The position numbers were made by a program, and so were the translations under genes. Below are positions 1-11,413 of a stretch of DNA of 64,000 bases, one piece after another. Each line of letters starts with the position of its first letter. Positions within the stretch are counted from its first letter, which is position 1. Under the pieces are notes generated by a model that was given only the letters and a program-made list of their open reading frames with translations, was not told where the DNA came from and did not search any database. The DNA is from Phallus indusiatus (taxonomy: Eukaryota > Basidiomycota > Agaricomycetes > Phallales > Phallaceae), in assembly GCA_027605045.1 (NCBI GenBank), contig JAQFWX010000019.1, positions 124,001 to 188,000 on the forward strand, given 5' to 3'.

Positions 1-1037
1 ACACTGGTGATGTTCTCTCGACTGACAAACACGACGATACACTTGAAGCTTCGAATGCAGCTATATTGGGGTTTTTCCCATACGGAGAACCATCATCATT
101 AGACTGGTTCGTTCGTGGTGAAATATTGCAGACAAGAGTGACTGTCGAAGATTGTGGTGAATATTTCAGGTATAGCACATTTCCTATCATTTTGGCCGCA
201 CTGAACATTCAACCAACTATTTCAATGTTATCAGGACTCGCGTTCCTGTAGATACGGCAGGCATCTCGGCTACCGATGATCTCCAGACAGTGGTAGTTGA
301 ATGCGATATTCTATATTCGGATCGTGCTGCCTGGGAACGATTGGCCCATGCATATGTCAGTCAAATTGGCTTTTTACGTGCAAGAATCGATGGAATGCAC
401 GACTGTAATACGGTTTGTGTTGGTATGTTCAATTTCACTATTATGTGATCGTACATCAAACATACGGTTATCACAGTCACAGGATTCTCGTGGCACATTC
501 AGATTCCTTCTAGGCTCAGGTGCTCAGTTGAAACCTCTGGGTATAAAGAGTTATACTTCTTTATTTCGAAGCCAGCGGTGCGCGATGAAATACTGGATAC
601 ATACTGGTCCTTTAATCCTTCGGGGTCTGAGAGGCTAGATTGTTCTAATATCAACACCCTCGGTCTCGACTCAGATTCAAATTCATTCAAAGTTCAAACT
701 CGTCGAACCCTCCGTGTGGTTGATATAGACGATGTTCATTTTGAGTTCATTCAGCATGCTCACGCTGTGTTGGGCATCGGTCCAGAAAGCGATGAAGCCG
801 CTCATATTTTAGGTTTTCCTTTATTATGTCCTATTGAACCTGAATCAGACAGTATATCCGACGGTAAGTCTACCTGAGTCGTTATTACTCCATCAATTTC
901 TCACTTTCTCGCAAGATTCTGATCAAGATACTGCCTATCATACAGCAGCAGAGGATGAAGCAGAGGACGGAGCGGGCGATGAAGCAGAGGGGTGGATCGG
1001 TCGACGCTCGCAACACAGAATAAAGCCTCTCGCCTGA
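1..1037 (+). CDS. hypothetical protein, 3' part (5' end outside window)
   Basis: I do not recognise this protein. An open frame enters at base 1 and continues through introns at about 172-233, 421-474 and 866-914, all with GT-AG ends, to a TGA at 1035-1037. The last exon is rich in Glu, Asp and Ala (EDEAEDGAGDEAEG) and ends in a basic tail. No signal peptide or membrane segment is visible in the part present. The start lies left of the window. It could be a fungus-specific protein, and I assign no function. The reading frame is continuous across all three introns, which supports it being real. Confidence 0.55.
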
Positions 1038-1544
1038 CATTCAACTTTAGAAGGTGTATACAATCACCGTAGTTACATTTATAACTGACTCGAGTTTGTC
1101 TTTCCTTCTTTTTTTTGTTTAGATGCATGTATGTTTTAATTGATCAATCAACTTGGCATTATTAGAAAACATTTTTTCGTGGACTGTGGTTTCACCGTCG
1201 CCGTGAACCTTGAACCTTGCATAGAAAAGTCTGACAATTGGCTCACATTATGATTATTATCGGTCAAGAGCGAGTTCACCGTCCTATGTATGATTTTCAA
1301 TACCTCCATAGTCCAGTTTACCATTGTCGCAACAAGCGTGTATGGATATCAATAGCTTGACAGACTTGTAATGCGCCAATGGCAACAGGCAACGGTCCTT
1401 CACGTACAGGTGTTTGTGAAATCTAGTGTCTGCATTGCTTTCGAACATTGTAAAGCGTGCGTGATCTCTTTAATTAAGGTGGAAGGAACCCAGATAGTAC
1501 AGTACAGCCTCGACGTCAAGACAAAGAATAAACTCCAAAGTCTC
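1038..1544. other. intergenic region between convergent genes
   Basis: This is the 3' flank of the left-edge gene and of the convergent SDR-like gene. I see no conserved coding frame, RNA gene or repeat. The longest open frame is short and lacks family resemblance. Confidence 0.5.
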
Positions 1545-2459
1545 TCAAGGGTCTAAACCACTCAACCTTCGTAGAGCTACATTTCGCAGTAACCTGCCAT
1601 CGTTCTCTACGCCTTTTCCAGCCGGTATAGGTGCACCATCTCCCGTAGCAAGCTGAGTCAAAGCTTTCGCTAGTGGATTGGTACCGATAACAAAAGACTT
1701 CATAAATGTCCTGAGTACTGGAAGCAGGATGGCTCCTCCATAACGTTCCATAGCCGTAGACGGTGCTCCTTTCAAGTTTTGACCTTCTGGATCGACAGCC
1801 GCCGGTCGTACATTGTAGATTTTTAGACTTGAGAAACTAGGAGATTCGTCCGGCAGAGACAATAGTTTCTTTTCAGCGCGTCCTTTAATTTTGCCGAAGA
1901 GTGTGAAGGTTTTTTCTGTTTGATCTGCCTAAGAAGTAGGATACGTGTGAGAAGACAGTTTAGGCAACGATATGCGTAGTGACTTTACCCCTTCTCCCGA
2001 GACATAGACAAAGTTTAGAGATGGGGACAGAGAAGCAAAAGCAGTGGCCGCAGCGATAGGAAAGTCGTATGTGATCTTTCAGATTGGACGTGTAAGTTAT
2101 CCAACAGAGGCTCATAGTTAAATGCCTTACTTTGACATATTCACTAATGACATACAAGATCAGAATGACCCCTCGAAAGGTCTGATGCAAGAAAAAGGAG
2201 CTCACTCTTTGTTGACTTGAGATTGACTGATTCCCAAAGCCCATATACACCCTTTCACGCCTTCCAACTGTGCAAGTACCTCCCGAGGATACGTTGAAAA
2301 ATCAGAATGAATGATCACATTCGCTTTCGGATGACCTTGAGCCTGTGGGACTGGTCTTCGGGAAAGAATAGACAGCCGGGTGACTGTAGGGTCAGCCAGG
2401 CAATGTTTGAGAACGGCAGAGCCTACTGTGCCCGTTGCTCCTGTTAGAATGAGATGCAT
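1545..2459 (-). CDS. NAD(P)-binding SDR-like oxidoreductase (atypical/NmrA-type)
   Basis: The N-terminus reads MHLILTGATGTVGSAVLKHC, with the GxxGxxG dinucleotide-binding loop (TGATGTVG) at residues 7-14. After short introns near 2204-2148 and 2133-2080 the frame resumes with YDFPIAAATAFASL and the strand motif FVYVSGEG. A last intron, near 1990-1930, leads to GRAEKKLLSLP and IYNVRPAAVDP, which match the C-terminal half of fungal NAD(P)-binding Rossmann proteins of this group. It ends at TAG/TAA next to GLDP. The catalytic YxxxK of classical SDRs is not evident, so this is more likely an atypical SDR or a nucleotide-sensing protein than a proven dehydrogenase. The substrate is unknown. Confidence 0.8.
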
Positions 2460-2848
2460 GTTTAGAAGTGGTCGAGGTCGACTCGGAGGACGTAGAATGT
2501 TTTATATGTTCACTTTTTGAAACCCATCAAGATGCAATAGCATTGTGGGTGACGTGTCTCGTCGGTGCGGTGCGGTTCGGTTCGGTATTCATTCTGGAAT
2601 ACCATACGCGTCGTTTCGGCAGTGCCGTGACTTGCGTGTGCAGATCGAATAGGGATTATCACCGAGGCTACGTAGGATCTAGAGCAACATGGTTTGTCAT
2701 AAAAATTTGGATGTGTGAGCACCAGGGGTGCAAAAAAGTCATATTATTTATTCAGGGGGTATTACATTATATTCATTAAGTATAATTTGAGCTAGAACAA
2801 CAAGAGACTATTATGATACGGACTTATTGTGCATTATAATATCTAGAA
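2460..2848. other. intergenic region
   Basis: It lies between the start of the SDR-like gene and the end of the FIT gene. It contains a GTGCGGTGCGGTTCGG-type simple repeat around 2560-2585. No supported gene is seen. Confidence 0.45.
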
Positions 2849-3754
2849 TTAATCTTCTTTCCATGTTTGAGAAGAATCTTCACTGTTTTGCAAGCGAGAA
2901 GGCAGCTGTGTTATAACGAATCCACCGAGTCCGATAACTGCTAAAAGCGTAAGGCTACCAACCGAAACAAGATAGAAGGGAGGATACGTGCCTAATCCCG
3001 AGAGTTTTTCCAAAGGTGAATGCCAATAAACACTTGTCGTCAAAGTCATGAAGAGCCATAACGACATTAAAAGTGTCGAAAACGCCACGACCGCTTTATA
3101 AATAGGGGGGTTACTGAATCTTCCAGAGGCTAAATTTCTCCAGGCAGGCTGCAGCTGATCGTGTAGGAAAAGTATCGATAGCGTGAGGAGGAAAATATGC
3201 CCCGAAACGTCATGCCCTCGATATATTCGCGCCCGGGCTTTCCACAGTGGTTCGATACGGTCGGCTCCTACAGCGGAGGCGAACAAGTTTGGGTGTGTTT
3301 GAGGAGAAACCGTGCTTTGCAACATGCAATACTCCAAGGGCACCTTCAAAACAGAAGGATCATGCCCGTCGGGAAGTAAAACCAAGCATTCCCCACCAGA
3401 AGCGACCCAAAGTCGGTCGAACAATCCCGGTCCAAAAAACCACATAACAAAACTTCCCCAAATACACGTGGCTATAATCCATTTGGCCAATGCATTGCGG
3501 CTTTTATGCTGAGGTGGGCTTGTTAGCCAAAGAGCTAAAAACGCCAGTGATGTCCATCCCCAAGCTTTCTTTATAAAAACAGTGTTGAAAATGTTGGATT
3601 TCTGCGCGAAAATGGATTGGTGGTGTAGTGGGTGTGGTAAATGTGCCAGTAATGGATCAGACGTATCGAGATAGGTGTTGTTTATGTAGGAGTATAGTGT
3701 GCCACCCACAACTGCTGCAGTCGTTAAACCTAGGATTGTCGCACGAGAAATCAT
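2849..3754 (-). CDS. FIT family protein (fat storage-inducing transmembrane protein)
   Basis: This is an intronless frame of about 300 residues with several hydrophobic segments: near residues 7-22, 58-78, 90-107, about 185-200 (HIFLLTLSILFLH), about 225-245 and 265-290. The signature HDVSGHIFLLTLS corresponds to the first catalytic His motif of FIT/FITM2 (acyl-CoA diphosphatase of the ER, needed for lipid droplet budding). A second conserved His, in SVYWHSPLEKLSG, sits in the position of the second FIT histidine. I chose the ATG at 3754 (MISRATILGL) because the longer frame upstream has no ATG context resembling the family. The C-terminus is short and acidic. Yeast relatives are Scs3 and Yft2. 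Confidence 0.85.
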   Translation of the reverse strand: MISRATILGLTTAAVVGGTLYSYINNTYLDTSDPLLAHLPHPLHHQSIFAQKSNIFNTVFIKKAWGWTSLAFLALWLTSPPQHKSRNALAKWIIATCIWGSFVMWFFGPGLFDRLWVASGGECLVLLPDGHDPSVLKVPLEYCMLQSTVSPQTHPNLFASAVGADRIEPLWKARARIYRGHDVSGHIFLLTLSILFLHDQLQPAWRNLASGRFSNPPIYKAVVAFSTLLMSLWLFMTLTTSVYWHSPLEKLSGLGTYPPFYLVSVGSLTLLAVIGLGGFVITQLPSRLQNSEDSSQTWKED

Positions 3755-3894
3755 CGAAGAACTAGAAAGAGAATAAAATGAGGAGAATACGCGACACGAC
3801 GTCAGCGTTTCGTCACCACATGTCACAACTCCGAGCGAGCCACTCGAATATGTATCCAGTGAATAATAATAATGTACGTAACGTATGTACACTA

Positions 3895-5385
3895 TTATTT
3901 GCCACTACGCTTCTTTTTACGAGATAATGACTTCACGGCAAGCTGGAATCTGCCCTTCTTCGTCGGACGATGATCCCCCGCGTCACCATCTTCATCATCA
4001 AACTCCCTCATCCTTGACCTACTAAACGCGTCCTTCTTCCGTGCCTTAGTTCTTAAAGCCTCATAACCATCACCCGCGCCTCGACTTGTCGTTCTCTGAT
4101 CGATGGAATGTAATATGCTGTTGAACTCGCTGGCCAAGTTATCGCCACGGTGACGGCCTCTCGAAACACCGGTACCACCCAACGCAATATCTTCCTCATC
4201 TCTCGCTCGCCGCCGAGCTTCCTTTTTCGTCATAACGAGACGGGTCATGTTTTCTTCTTCGTATTCTGTTATCCTAGCGAGCTCTCGCGCGCGAGCCGAA
4301 GCTAGAGAAGGTATCGATCCCAGCCCGGAAGCTGATTCAGCATGAGGATTGGTTCCATCTTGGAACTGTAGCCCAGCAAGGCCAGCAGGAAGCGGTGCGC
4401 GCTTTTTGATCGAGATGGCTTGTCTTCGGTATAAGGCATTGGTGCTAGTTTTGGTGGCTGATAGAACTTTTGTCCGTCCTCCTTTGTTGTTTCAGGAGAT
4501 GACTCTTCGTCAGATGATTGCTCTGCCAGTTTTTCAGGATTTGGTCGAAAGACAAGAGGATCTATATAACAAGCAAGCACAATTTAGATTCTCAATTCCT
4601 TGTATGACATTACTATCATTCTCACCATTGAGAACGTCTGTTTCCTCGGAAAGCCCTGATTGAACAAGCTTTTGAATTTGATAGCGCATTTTGGACTCGA
4701 GTTGCTTCAGTTTTTCAAGGATGATTCGATCTTCCAAGAGAACATCAACAAGGTCCCCTGCATCAGATCCTCGCACTTTCCGCTTTGGATCAGTAAACGG
4801 CTCCTCTGGCCTGGTCCGGGCGCTCAAACTGCGTCCAAGTAAACGGTAGGAGGACAATAGTGTGAGAGAATGAACATAAGAGAGCAATATATTATGTTTG
4901 AGCGAAATTAGCGAAATCCCATTTTGAGTATCAAGATCATAGCTGATAACGATGTTAAATATTCTCTCGCAACGTAAAACGAATCCCCCCACTCACTCGT
5001 TTAGACAACTCCGAATAAGTTCCCTAGCACTTGATACACCCTTCGTCATATCATCCACAGCAGAAGAGAATTGATCGATGTCGGCGAGGTTCTTCGTCTC
5101 AGCATCGATCGCCTAAAGAAAAGTAGAAAACATGACTCGATGAGTGAAAAGCGTTTTTTCTTTAAGAAGATGACAAAGGCAGACAAAAGTTCAAAGCTCA
5201 GTTAACCGGTTTCTAGGCGGCCAGCAAAACTGCTGTAGTGCATGGCATCATGAGTTGATTTCAGAGCCCAGTGCATTTCTTCTTAGCTTTCTTGACATTT
5301 CAAGAAACACGTACCATTTTTGAGAAGTTTGAAGCAAGCCTGGAAAAAATTGAAGAAAGGGTAAGTTGACTTACGTAAGATCCAT
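3895..5385 (-). CDS. Lcp5/neuroguidin (Sas10/Utp3 family), with apparent frameshift
   Basis: This is probably the U3 snoRNP/small-subunit processome factor Lcp5 (neuroguidin), acting in the nucleolus in 18S rRNA maturation. It starts at MDLTLASNFSKM (5385), then an intron of about 200 bp, then the exons IDAETKNLADID, ISLISLKHNILLSYVHSL and GDLVDVLLEDRIILEKLK (the Sas10/Utp3 helical part). These are followed by DPLVFRPNP and YQPPKLAPMPYTED, hallmark motifs of the family. The C-terminus is basic (KKKRSGK). At about 4417-4424 the frame after PYTEDK must slip by one base to continue as ISIKKRAPLPAGLAGLQF and on to TKKEARRRARDEED. No GT-AG intron explains this, so it is a one-base deletion or a sequencing error. 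The first exon lies inside the duplicated segment described below. Confidence 0.8.
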
Positions 5386-7098
5386 GATGCGTGACGATGT
5401 GTGACATGACCGGGACGGGACCATTTAAAAATTAACGTTTAACGTTACATAACTAACGAGCTATGGCGTACGATTTGAAGCGTTACAGGAAACTAAGAGT
5501 ATTACGAGCTTAAGTTCATTCATTTAACATTTAAACTTTATGAAATTTTATAAAATAAATACACCTATACAAAAGGATCACGAATTTAGTATTGCAAACT
5601 ATGGTCTCCAATTTTGATATCGCCTCATCCAAATCAAAGTTAACTAATTTTTGCAGCCAATAGCGAAAACAGCTGCAGTCAAATTCCCCAAAGTAGCCTG
5701 GAGATTGCTAGCGGAAACTAACTCATTCTAATAACAATCAGCGCCACAACACTTGCATATATAGGGAGGAAAAAGGCATACGTCAGAATTACTGACTATA
5801 GTGCTCCCCACGATCTATTAAGTTAATCAGATTTGAGTAGGAGGGACATGCTGCTTCAAAGAGCGAGACATACAATCACAGAATTTATGGTGGACATCGT
5901 GCTCTCCTCCACGAGACATGCTGAACCACTTTGTCGAATGGCGTTTTGTTTTTTGACTATATCTTGGCTCAAACCCACCAAGTTATCAACTAACCCTGCG
6001 AACGCCTTAGGGTTTGCTTCAACCTGGGCCAAACCGCTAGAAGAAGAACCGCCCTGTTTACATGTCATTGTGAGAGCATTAGAATTCCGGAAAACTCGAG
6101 GAAGAAAGACAAAAATGAAAAGCACCTCAAAGTCGGAAGCGAGCTGAAAAAATCCCAAAGTAAATTTCGATTATGAGAATCATAAGGGAAGAGATTTAAC
6201 GCATACCTTTATTGTAGTGGAAGCAACATCCCCCATATCATCCACAAATTCCTATACCAACCACAAAATAAAAATGTCGTAGGTGAGAATTAGAAAATAA
6301 AAAAAAAAGCTCAATGGGCATACAGTGGCACTGTTTGGGTCGTTGACGTCCAACGCTTGAAGAGAGCTTCTGGCGGTGGTCTGGCATAATTTAGGACTAG
6401 AAACAATATGTCTTGATACCACTAACAATAGCGTTATCTACTTCCATCTCATCTCCTAAGGCGTCACGCTTCACTATTGTAGTACGGGGGATGAACGCGG
6501 AAAAAGCAGTAGTGGCAAAGAGGAACAGAATCAATAAAGAAACCATGATGGTAAAAATAAAAGGTGGAAACTAAAGAAAATTGAAATTAAAAGGTGGAAG
6601 TACAATATCGAAAAGAGGCAAAGAGGAAGTTTGGGCAGTCCAGATAGGTCGCTTCTCTTGTATTTATATATATGCAGGGCCTCTTCGGCTTTACATGCCC
6701 TATTTCCAAGTAATTATTGATAAGCAGCCAAGCATCGTCGGATATTGTCCCCGAAATATGAGAATTGAATATCCTTAGCAGAGAAACCCTTGTGCGACTG
6801 CGGAACTCCATGATATCAAGAATCAGGAATGTGCAGTACAAGTATCACCCGAGGAATATATATTTTGGTGAGTTGAAACAGTATTTCATTTAATTATCGC
6901 TCAATCGGAAGGCTCGGCTTCATGTTGATCACGGATCCAATTCTTTAAACCTGCGGGAAGAAGACTGGATCGAAGCGTCCTGCTTTGAAGAACCTCCCCT
7001 GGAACAACCTCTCAGGCTCTTCCTCGCATCGAACACCGGACTTGATGCCCTAATTTGTTGCTTGGCAGGGTAGCAAAATACAGTCGCTCACTGTGAGT
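5311..7098. repeat. tandem segmental duplication, copy A
   Basis: Copy A of a segment of about 1.8 kb that is repeated almost directly after itself. It begins at CACGTACCATTTTTGAGAAG, inside the first coding exon/intron of the Lcp5 gene. It runs through a complete secreted-protein gene and ends with a degenerate copy of the last exon of the chromodomain gene that flanks copy B. Local alignment by eye shows long identical runs with scattered substitutions and small indels. Confidence 0.85.
5644..6546 (-). CDS. small secreted protein, tandem copy A
   Basis: I do not recognise the family with certainty. The N-terminus MVSLLILFLFATTAFSAFIP is a clear signal peptide, followed by TTIVKRD, where KR could be a Kex2 site. 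Seven exons are joined by introns of about 43-70 bp. The mature part is about 160 residues, helical in look and rich in Ser, Ala, Asn and Val (ALDVNDPNSATEF, FVDDMGDVASTTIK, LVDNLVGLSQDIV, LQATLGNLTAAVFAIGC), with two cysteines (SACLVEE and AIGCKN). The size, signal peptide and amphipathic helices recall hydrophobic-surface-binding (HsbA-like) proteins, but this is only a suggestion. Its paralogue lies at 7460-8361. A TATA-like TATTTATATATATG lies near 6660-6673, about 115 bases upstream of the start. Confidence 0.75.
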
Positions 7099-7110
7099 AC
7101 GCACTGTGGA
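6547..7110. other. right end of duplication copy A: promoter and decayed exon
   Basis: It contains the putative promoter of the copy-A secreted gene (TATA-like run near 6660). At about 6905-7085 there is a minus-strand remnant of the chromodomain gene's last exon. In the remnant, a two-base insertion relative to copy B destroys the frame in SLR..FQGRFF, so it is a dead exon copy. Confidence 0.55.
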
Positions 7111-7111
7111 A

Positions 7112-8930
7112 ACACGTACCATTTTTGAGAAGTTTGAAGCAAGCCTAGAAAAAATTGAAGAAAGGGTAAGTTGACTTACGTAAGATCCATGATGTGTGAC
7201 GATGTGTGACATGACTGGGATGGGACCATTTAAAAATTAACGTTTAACGTTAACTAACGAGCCGCTACGGCGTACGATTTGAAGCGTTACAGGGAACTGG
7301 GAGTATTACTAGCTAAGTTTCAGAATCCTTTAACATTTAAATTACGAAATTTTATAAAACATAATAAATACACCTATACAAAAGGATGACGAATTTAGTA
7401 TTGCAAACTATGGTCTCCAATTTTGAAATCGCCTCATTCTAATCAACGAATAAAGTTAACTAATCTGTGCAGCCAAGAGCCGAAAGAGCTGCAGTCAAAT
7501 TCCCCAAAGTCTGCTGGAAAACGCCAGCGGCAACTAACTCATTCTAATAACAATCAGCGCCACAATACTTGCATATATAGGGAGGAAAAGGGCATACGTT
7601 AGAATTACTGACTATAGTGCTCCCCACGACCTATTAAGTTAATCAGATTTGAGTGGGCGGGACATGCTGCTTCAAAAAGCGAGACATACAATCGCAGAAT
7701 TTATGGTGGACATCGTACTCTCCCCCACGATACATGCTAAACCACTTTGTCGAATGGCGTTTTGATTTTGGACTATATCCTGGCCCAAACCTATCAAGTT
7801 AATATTTAACCCCGCGAACACCTTAGGGTTTGCTTTAACTTGGGACAAGCTGCTAGAAGAAGAACCGCCCTGTTTACATGTCATTGTGAGAGCATTAGAA
7901 TTCCGGAAAACTCGAGGAAGAAAGAAAAAATGAAAAGCACCGAAAAATCGGAAGCAAGCTGAAAAAATGCCAAAGTAAATTTCGATTATGAGAATCATAA
8001 GGGAAGAGATTCAACGCATACCTGTACTGAAGTGGAAGCAACATCCCCCATATCATCCACAAATTCCTATACCAACCACAATATAAAAATATTGTATGTG
8101 AGAATTAGAAAACAAAAAAAAAAGCTCGATGGGCATACAGTGCCACTGTTTTGGTCGTTGACGTCCAACGCTTTGAGAGACCTTCTGGCAGTGGTCTGGC
8201 ATAATTTAGGACTAGAAACAATATGTCTTGATACCACTTACAATAGCGTTATCTACTTCTGTCGTATCTCCTAAGGCGTCACGCTTCACTATTGTAGTAC
8301 GGGGGATGAACGCGGAAAAAGCAGTAGTGGCAAAGAGGAACAGAATCAATAAAGAGACCATAATGGTAAAAATAAAAGGTGGAAACTAAAGAAAATTGAA
8401 ATTAAAAGGTGGAAGTACAATATCGAAAAGAGGCAAAGAGGAAGTTTGGGCAGTCCAGATAGGTCGTTTCTCTTGTATTTATATATATGCAGGAAGCCTC
8501 TTCGGCTTTGCATGTCCTATTTCCAAGTAATTATTGATAAGCAGCCAAGCATCGTCGGATATTGTCCCCGAAATATGAGAATTGAATATCCTTAGCAGAG
8601 AAACCCTTGTGCGACTGTGGAACTTCTATGAAATCGAGAATCAGGAATGTGCAGTACAAGTATAACCCGAGGAATATATATTTTGGTGAGTTGAGACAGT
8701 TATTTCATTTAATTATCGCTCAATCGGAAGGCTCGGCTTCATGTTGATCACGGATCTAATTCTTTAAATCTGCTGGACCAGGCTGGACCGAAGCGTCCCA
8801 TTCAACCTGACTCGGAGCTGCCTTGAAGAACCTCCCCTGGAACAATCTCAGGCTCTTCATCGCATCGAACACCGAACTTGATACCCTAATTTGTTCCTCG
8901 GCAGGGTAACAAAATACAACCGCTCACTGT
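7112..8930. repeat. tandem segmental duplication, copy B
   Basis: Copy B of the 1.8-kb segment. Its left end is a truncated duplicate of the Lcp5 first exon and first intron (7112-7212) that leads nowhere. Its right end, near 8930, passes into the intact chromodomain gene. The breakpoints therefore fall inside two neighbouring genes, as expected for unequal exchange or replication slippage of a block that originally lay between Lcp5 and the chromodomain gene. Confidence 0.85.
7460..8361 (-). CDS. small secreted protein, tandem copy B
   Basis: Paralogue of the gene at 5644-6546, with the same signal peptide (MVSLLILFLFATTAFSAFIP), the same KR dibasic site and the same seven-exon plan. The first donor is a cleaner GTAAGT here, which supports the intron model in both copies. 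The mature protein differs at many sites (for example DALGDTTEV for DALGDEMEV, VASTSVQ for VASTTIK, NINLIGLGQDIVQ for DNLVGLSQDIVK, LSALGCTD for VFAIGCKN), yet the frame is kept and both cysteines are retained. Intact frames with many replacements suggest both copies are expressed and diverging rather than decaying. The function is unknown. Confidence 0.75.
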
Positions 8931-11058
8931 TAAAAAATTAACCAACCTACGTGTAATCAAAAATTTATATTTTCTCAGTGGAAGGTACTATTTCGCCGAT
9001 GCCCGTCTTGGATTGCTTTGAATAGCTCCACCAAAGAGAAACAGTATTCATTGCACTCGTGTATCCCATCCTGCTTTGATAGCCTCTTTCAGCAAAATCA
9101 AAGGGCCTCCTTTAGCAAAAGCGTTTTCACTTTTTGCTTCCTTCTCAAACCTCTCAATAAAATCGTCCGGTGCCTCAAGTTCATTTTCCGGGGTCCAATC
9201 GCACTGATCAATGGAGTACCTACGGCCATACTAGATTGGATCGTCCGACACCGAAAATAAAACGAGGAACGTACCCCTCCCATTTTATCAGCCATGCGTA
9301 ACGGGTAGGACCGTTAATATCGCGATCGAATCGCCCAACAAATTTCTCAATAAAAAATTCTTCTAGAGCCAAATCTTGCCTCGGGCAGTGCGGTCTAGAG
9401 CAATGTTCCCTCCCCGCAGTGGACTTCGTTATTAGGTTTGACTTCCCTGGAGTGAGATTAGAGATATGGCAGTTCTATGTAAGTTAGATTTCGCATACAT
9501 TCAACGCTGAAAAGGGTTTTTTCGATAGATGAATTTCGGGCGGGTGGTAATATTTTTACTCAACTCACTTGTTGACGGTACAAGGTGGGCACATGAATTC
9601 TGTGCCAGACATCCGGCGCGCATTCATTACGTCAATACCAACGCAGCCCCAATGGAACCAGTGTTGACACCTTAATCGCTGGTCAGTTCAACCCGCGGAC
9701 AAGTTATTCACACAAACCTGTCACATTGTATGAACTAAATTAGAATCAGTAAACCGATGAATGGATCAAAATATATATTCTTACCTGATGGCTTGTATTG
9801 GTAGATTTACCCTGTTTCGGCCAAATGTCGTCAGTATTTTTGGAACCCGAAGATAGGGGTCGTTTCTTTTTATTGAGGCCTGTTGAAGTTCGGGCTGTAC
9901 GAGAAGATTGTGGAGTATCCTCCTCAGCATCAAGACGACGTTGTTTGCGAGGTTTTGAACTTGAGGGTTGGACGATAGCATCTGTCGGTACAACAACATG
10001 TAGTCGTCGTTTACGTTTTTTCGGAGATGACGTTGAAGATGAGGATGCGTTGGCGGCACCATTACGGTAGCGATGGTCTTGGTGGTCCTCCAGCTCTGAG
10101 ATGGTTGTCAGAGGAGAATCTGCAGGATTATAGGAAGAACGGGCGGTGATTAGCTCGGGACTTGTGCCCAACGAAATGGCAGCAACGCTTGTAGATTCAT
10201 TTCTTGCAGGCAGAGATCTAGTAGAATTCAATTGGGTGCTAGACTCATATGGGGTTGAGTAATCAGTTCTGGGTGGCGGTCTTTGGTTCTTGACTGTATC
10301 CAGAGGGTTAACGCACACCAATGTTTCGTCATAATCGTGATGTTCGTACTCGTCCTGCAAGTCTAGAGGTGGATCTTAGCCGGATTTGGCTGAAACAAAC
10401 TAAAATAAGTTTACCTTCTAGCATAAACGGTTAGGAATGTTGTACTGAAAACCACACTTAATCACATACCAAGGGTGCTATTGGCAGGATTTTGCCAGCG
10501 CTGAGTGATCACCGTCGCAGGACTGGTAGATGGCTGGTAATGTAGAGGGTGACGCGATAGGAGCGAGTCTAAGATGGTTTTTTATTACGTGTTTTTTAGG
10601 GAAAGAACGCGCAATATACCTCGCACGTGAACGTTCTTAGATCGCAAATCCTTCAGTTGGCCTTCAATGGTGTTGAAACGTGTGTTAATTGCATCGCGAA
10701 GTTCTTCGAAACCCGTCCTTGTGCTCGATTCCAAGCTTTTGAAGCCCTCCCCAACAATGTCCCGAAAGTGTCGCATTTCCATATAAAGATTGCGAAAAGA
10801 ATCTATGTTTGCTGTAGGGACGTGTGGAGACGGACGCGAGTTCGGAGATGAAGGAGGTTGGAGATTGGAGATCTTTTCCGACATGGCTTGGACCATTTCT
10901 TGCTGTTTTAGTATAATTGTGTCCTGCTCAGCCATGCGCTGAAGTAACTTGGCATGCGACGTCGCGATTGTGCGATCAAAACGAGTTCCTATTGCAGCAA
11001 TGGTATTGTGCAACAAACTCATAATGTCCATCTGACTACCATCCTGGGAGGACTGCAT
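8756..11058 (-). CDS. coiled-coil / degenerate PHD finger / chromodomain protein
   Basis: The start MQSSQDGSQMDIM (11058) leads into a region of about 145 residues rich in coiled-coil heptads (FDRTIATSHAKLLQRMAEQD, FEELRDAINTRFNTIEGQL). A long Ser/Pro-rich stretch with nuclear-localisation-like runs (SPKKRKRRLH, NKKKRPLSS) follows. Next is RCQHWFHWGCVGID...FMCPPC, the second half of a PHD zinc finger (9540-9690). The chromodomain is RYAWLIKWEGY joined through an intron to CDWTPENELEAPDDFIERF. I place the last exon in copy B of the duplication (FDAMKSLRLFQGRFFKAAP to TAG at 8756-8758). The first half of the PHD is damaged: upstream of RCQHWFH an in-frame TGA (9688-9690) must be skipped by an intron. 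The likely role is chromatin reading. The exon joins near 9000-9040 are uncertain. Confidence 0.6.
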
Positions 11059-11413
11059 ATTATGATGCTTGATTACTCGTGAATATTGCCTTCGATACGA
11101 ATGATTTCAATGAAATTTTGGCTGAGCGGAGTGTGTAAAGGCTTCGACTCAGTCTTGAATGGTGTAGTTATGGGACAGGGCCAATCGCGAAAAAATGCTG
11201 ATACAGACTTTTGAAACAAACAAAATGGCGGGAAATTAGCACGTGGGAAGCTGCCGTAAATTAGCAAAAACAAACATATACAAAGAGAACGGAGCACTGC
11301 GAAGACACGTAAAATACTTGAGATTTATCGTGTGTTACGCGCAAGAAAAGAGAGAAAATGAGATTAGCGGGTTTTTAAAATATATATATAGGAGGTACAA
11401 AAAGGGAAAAAAT

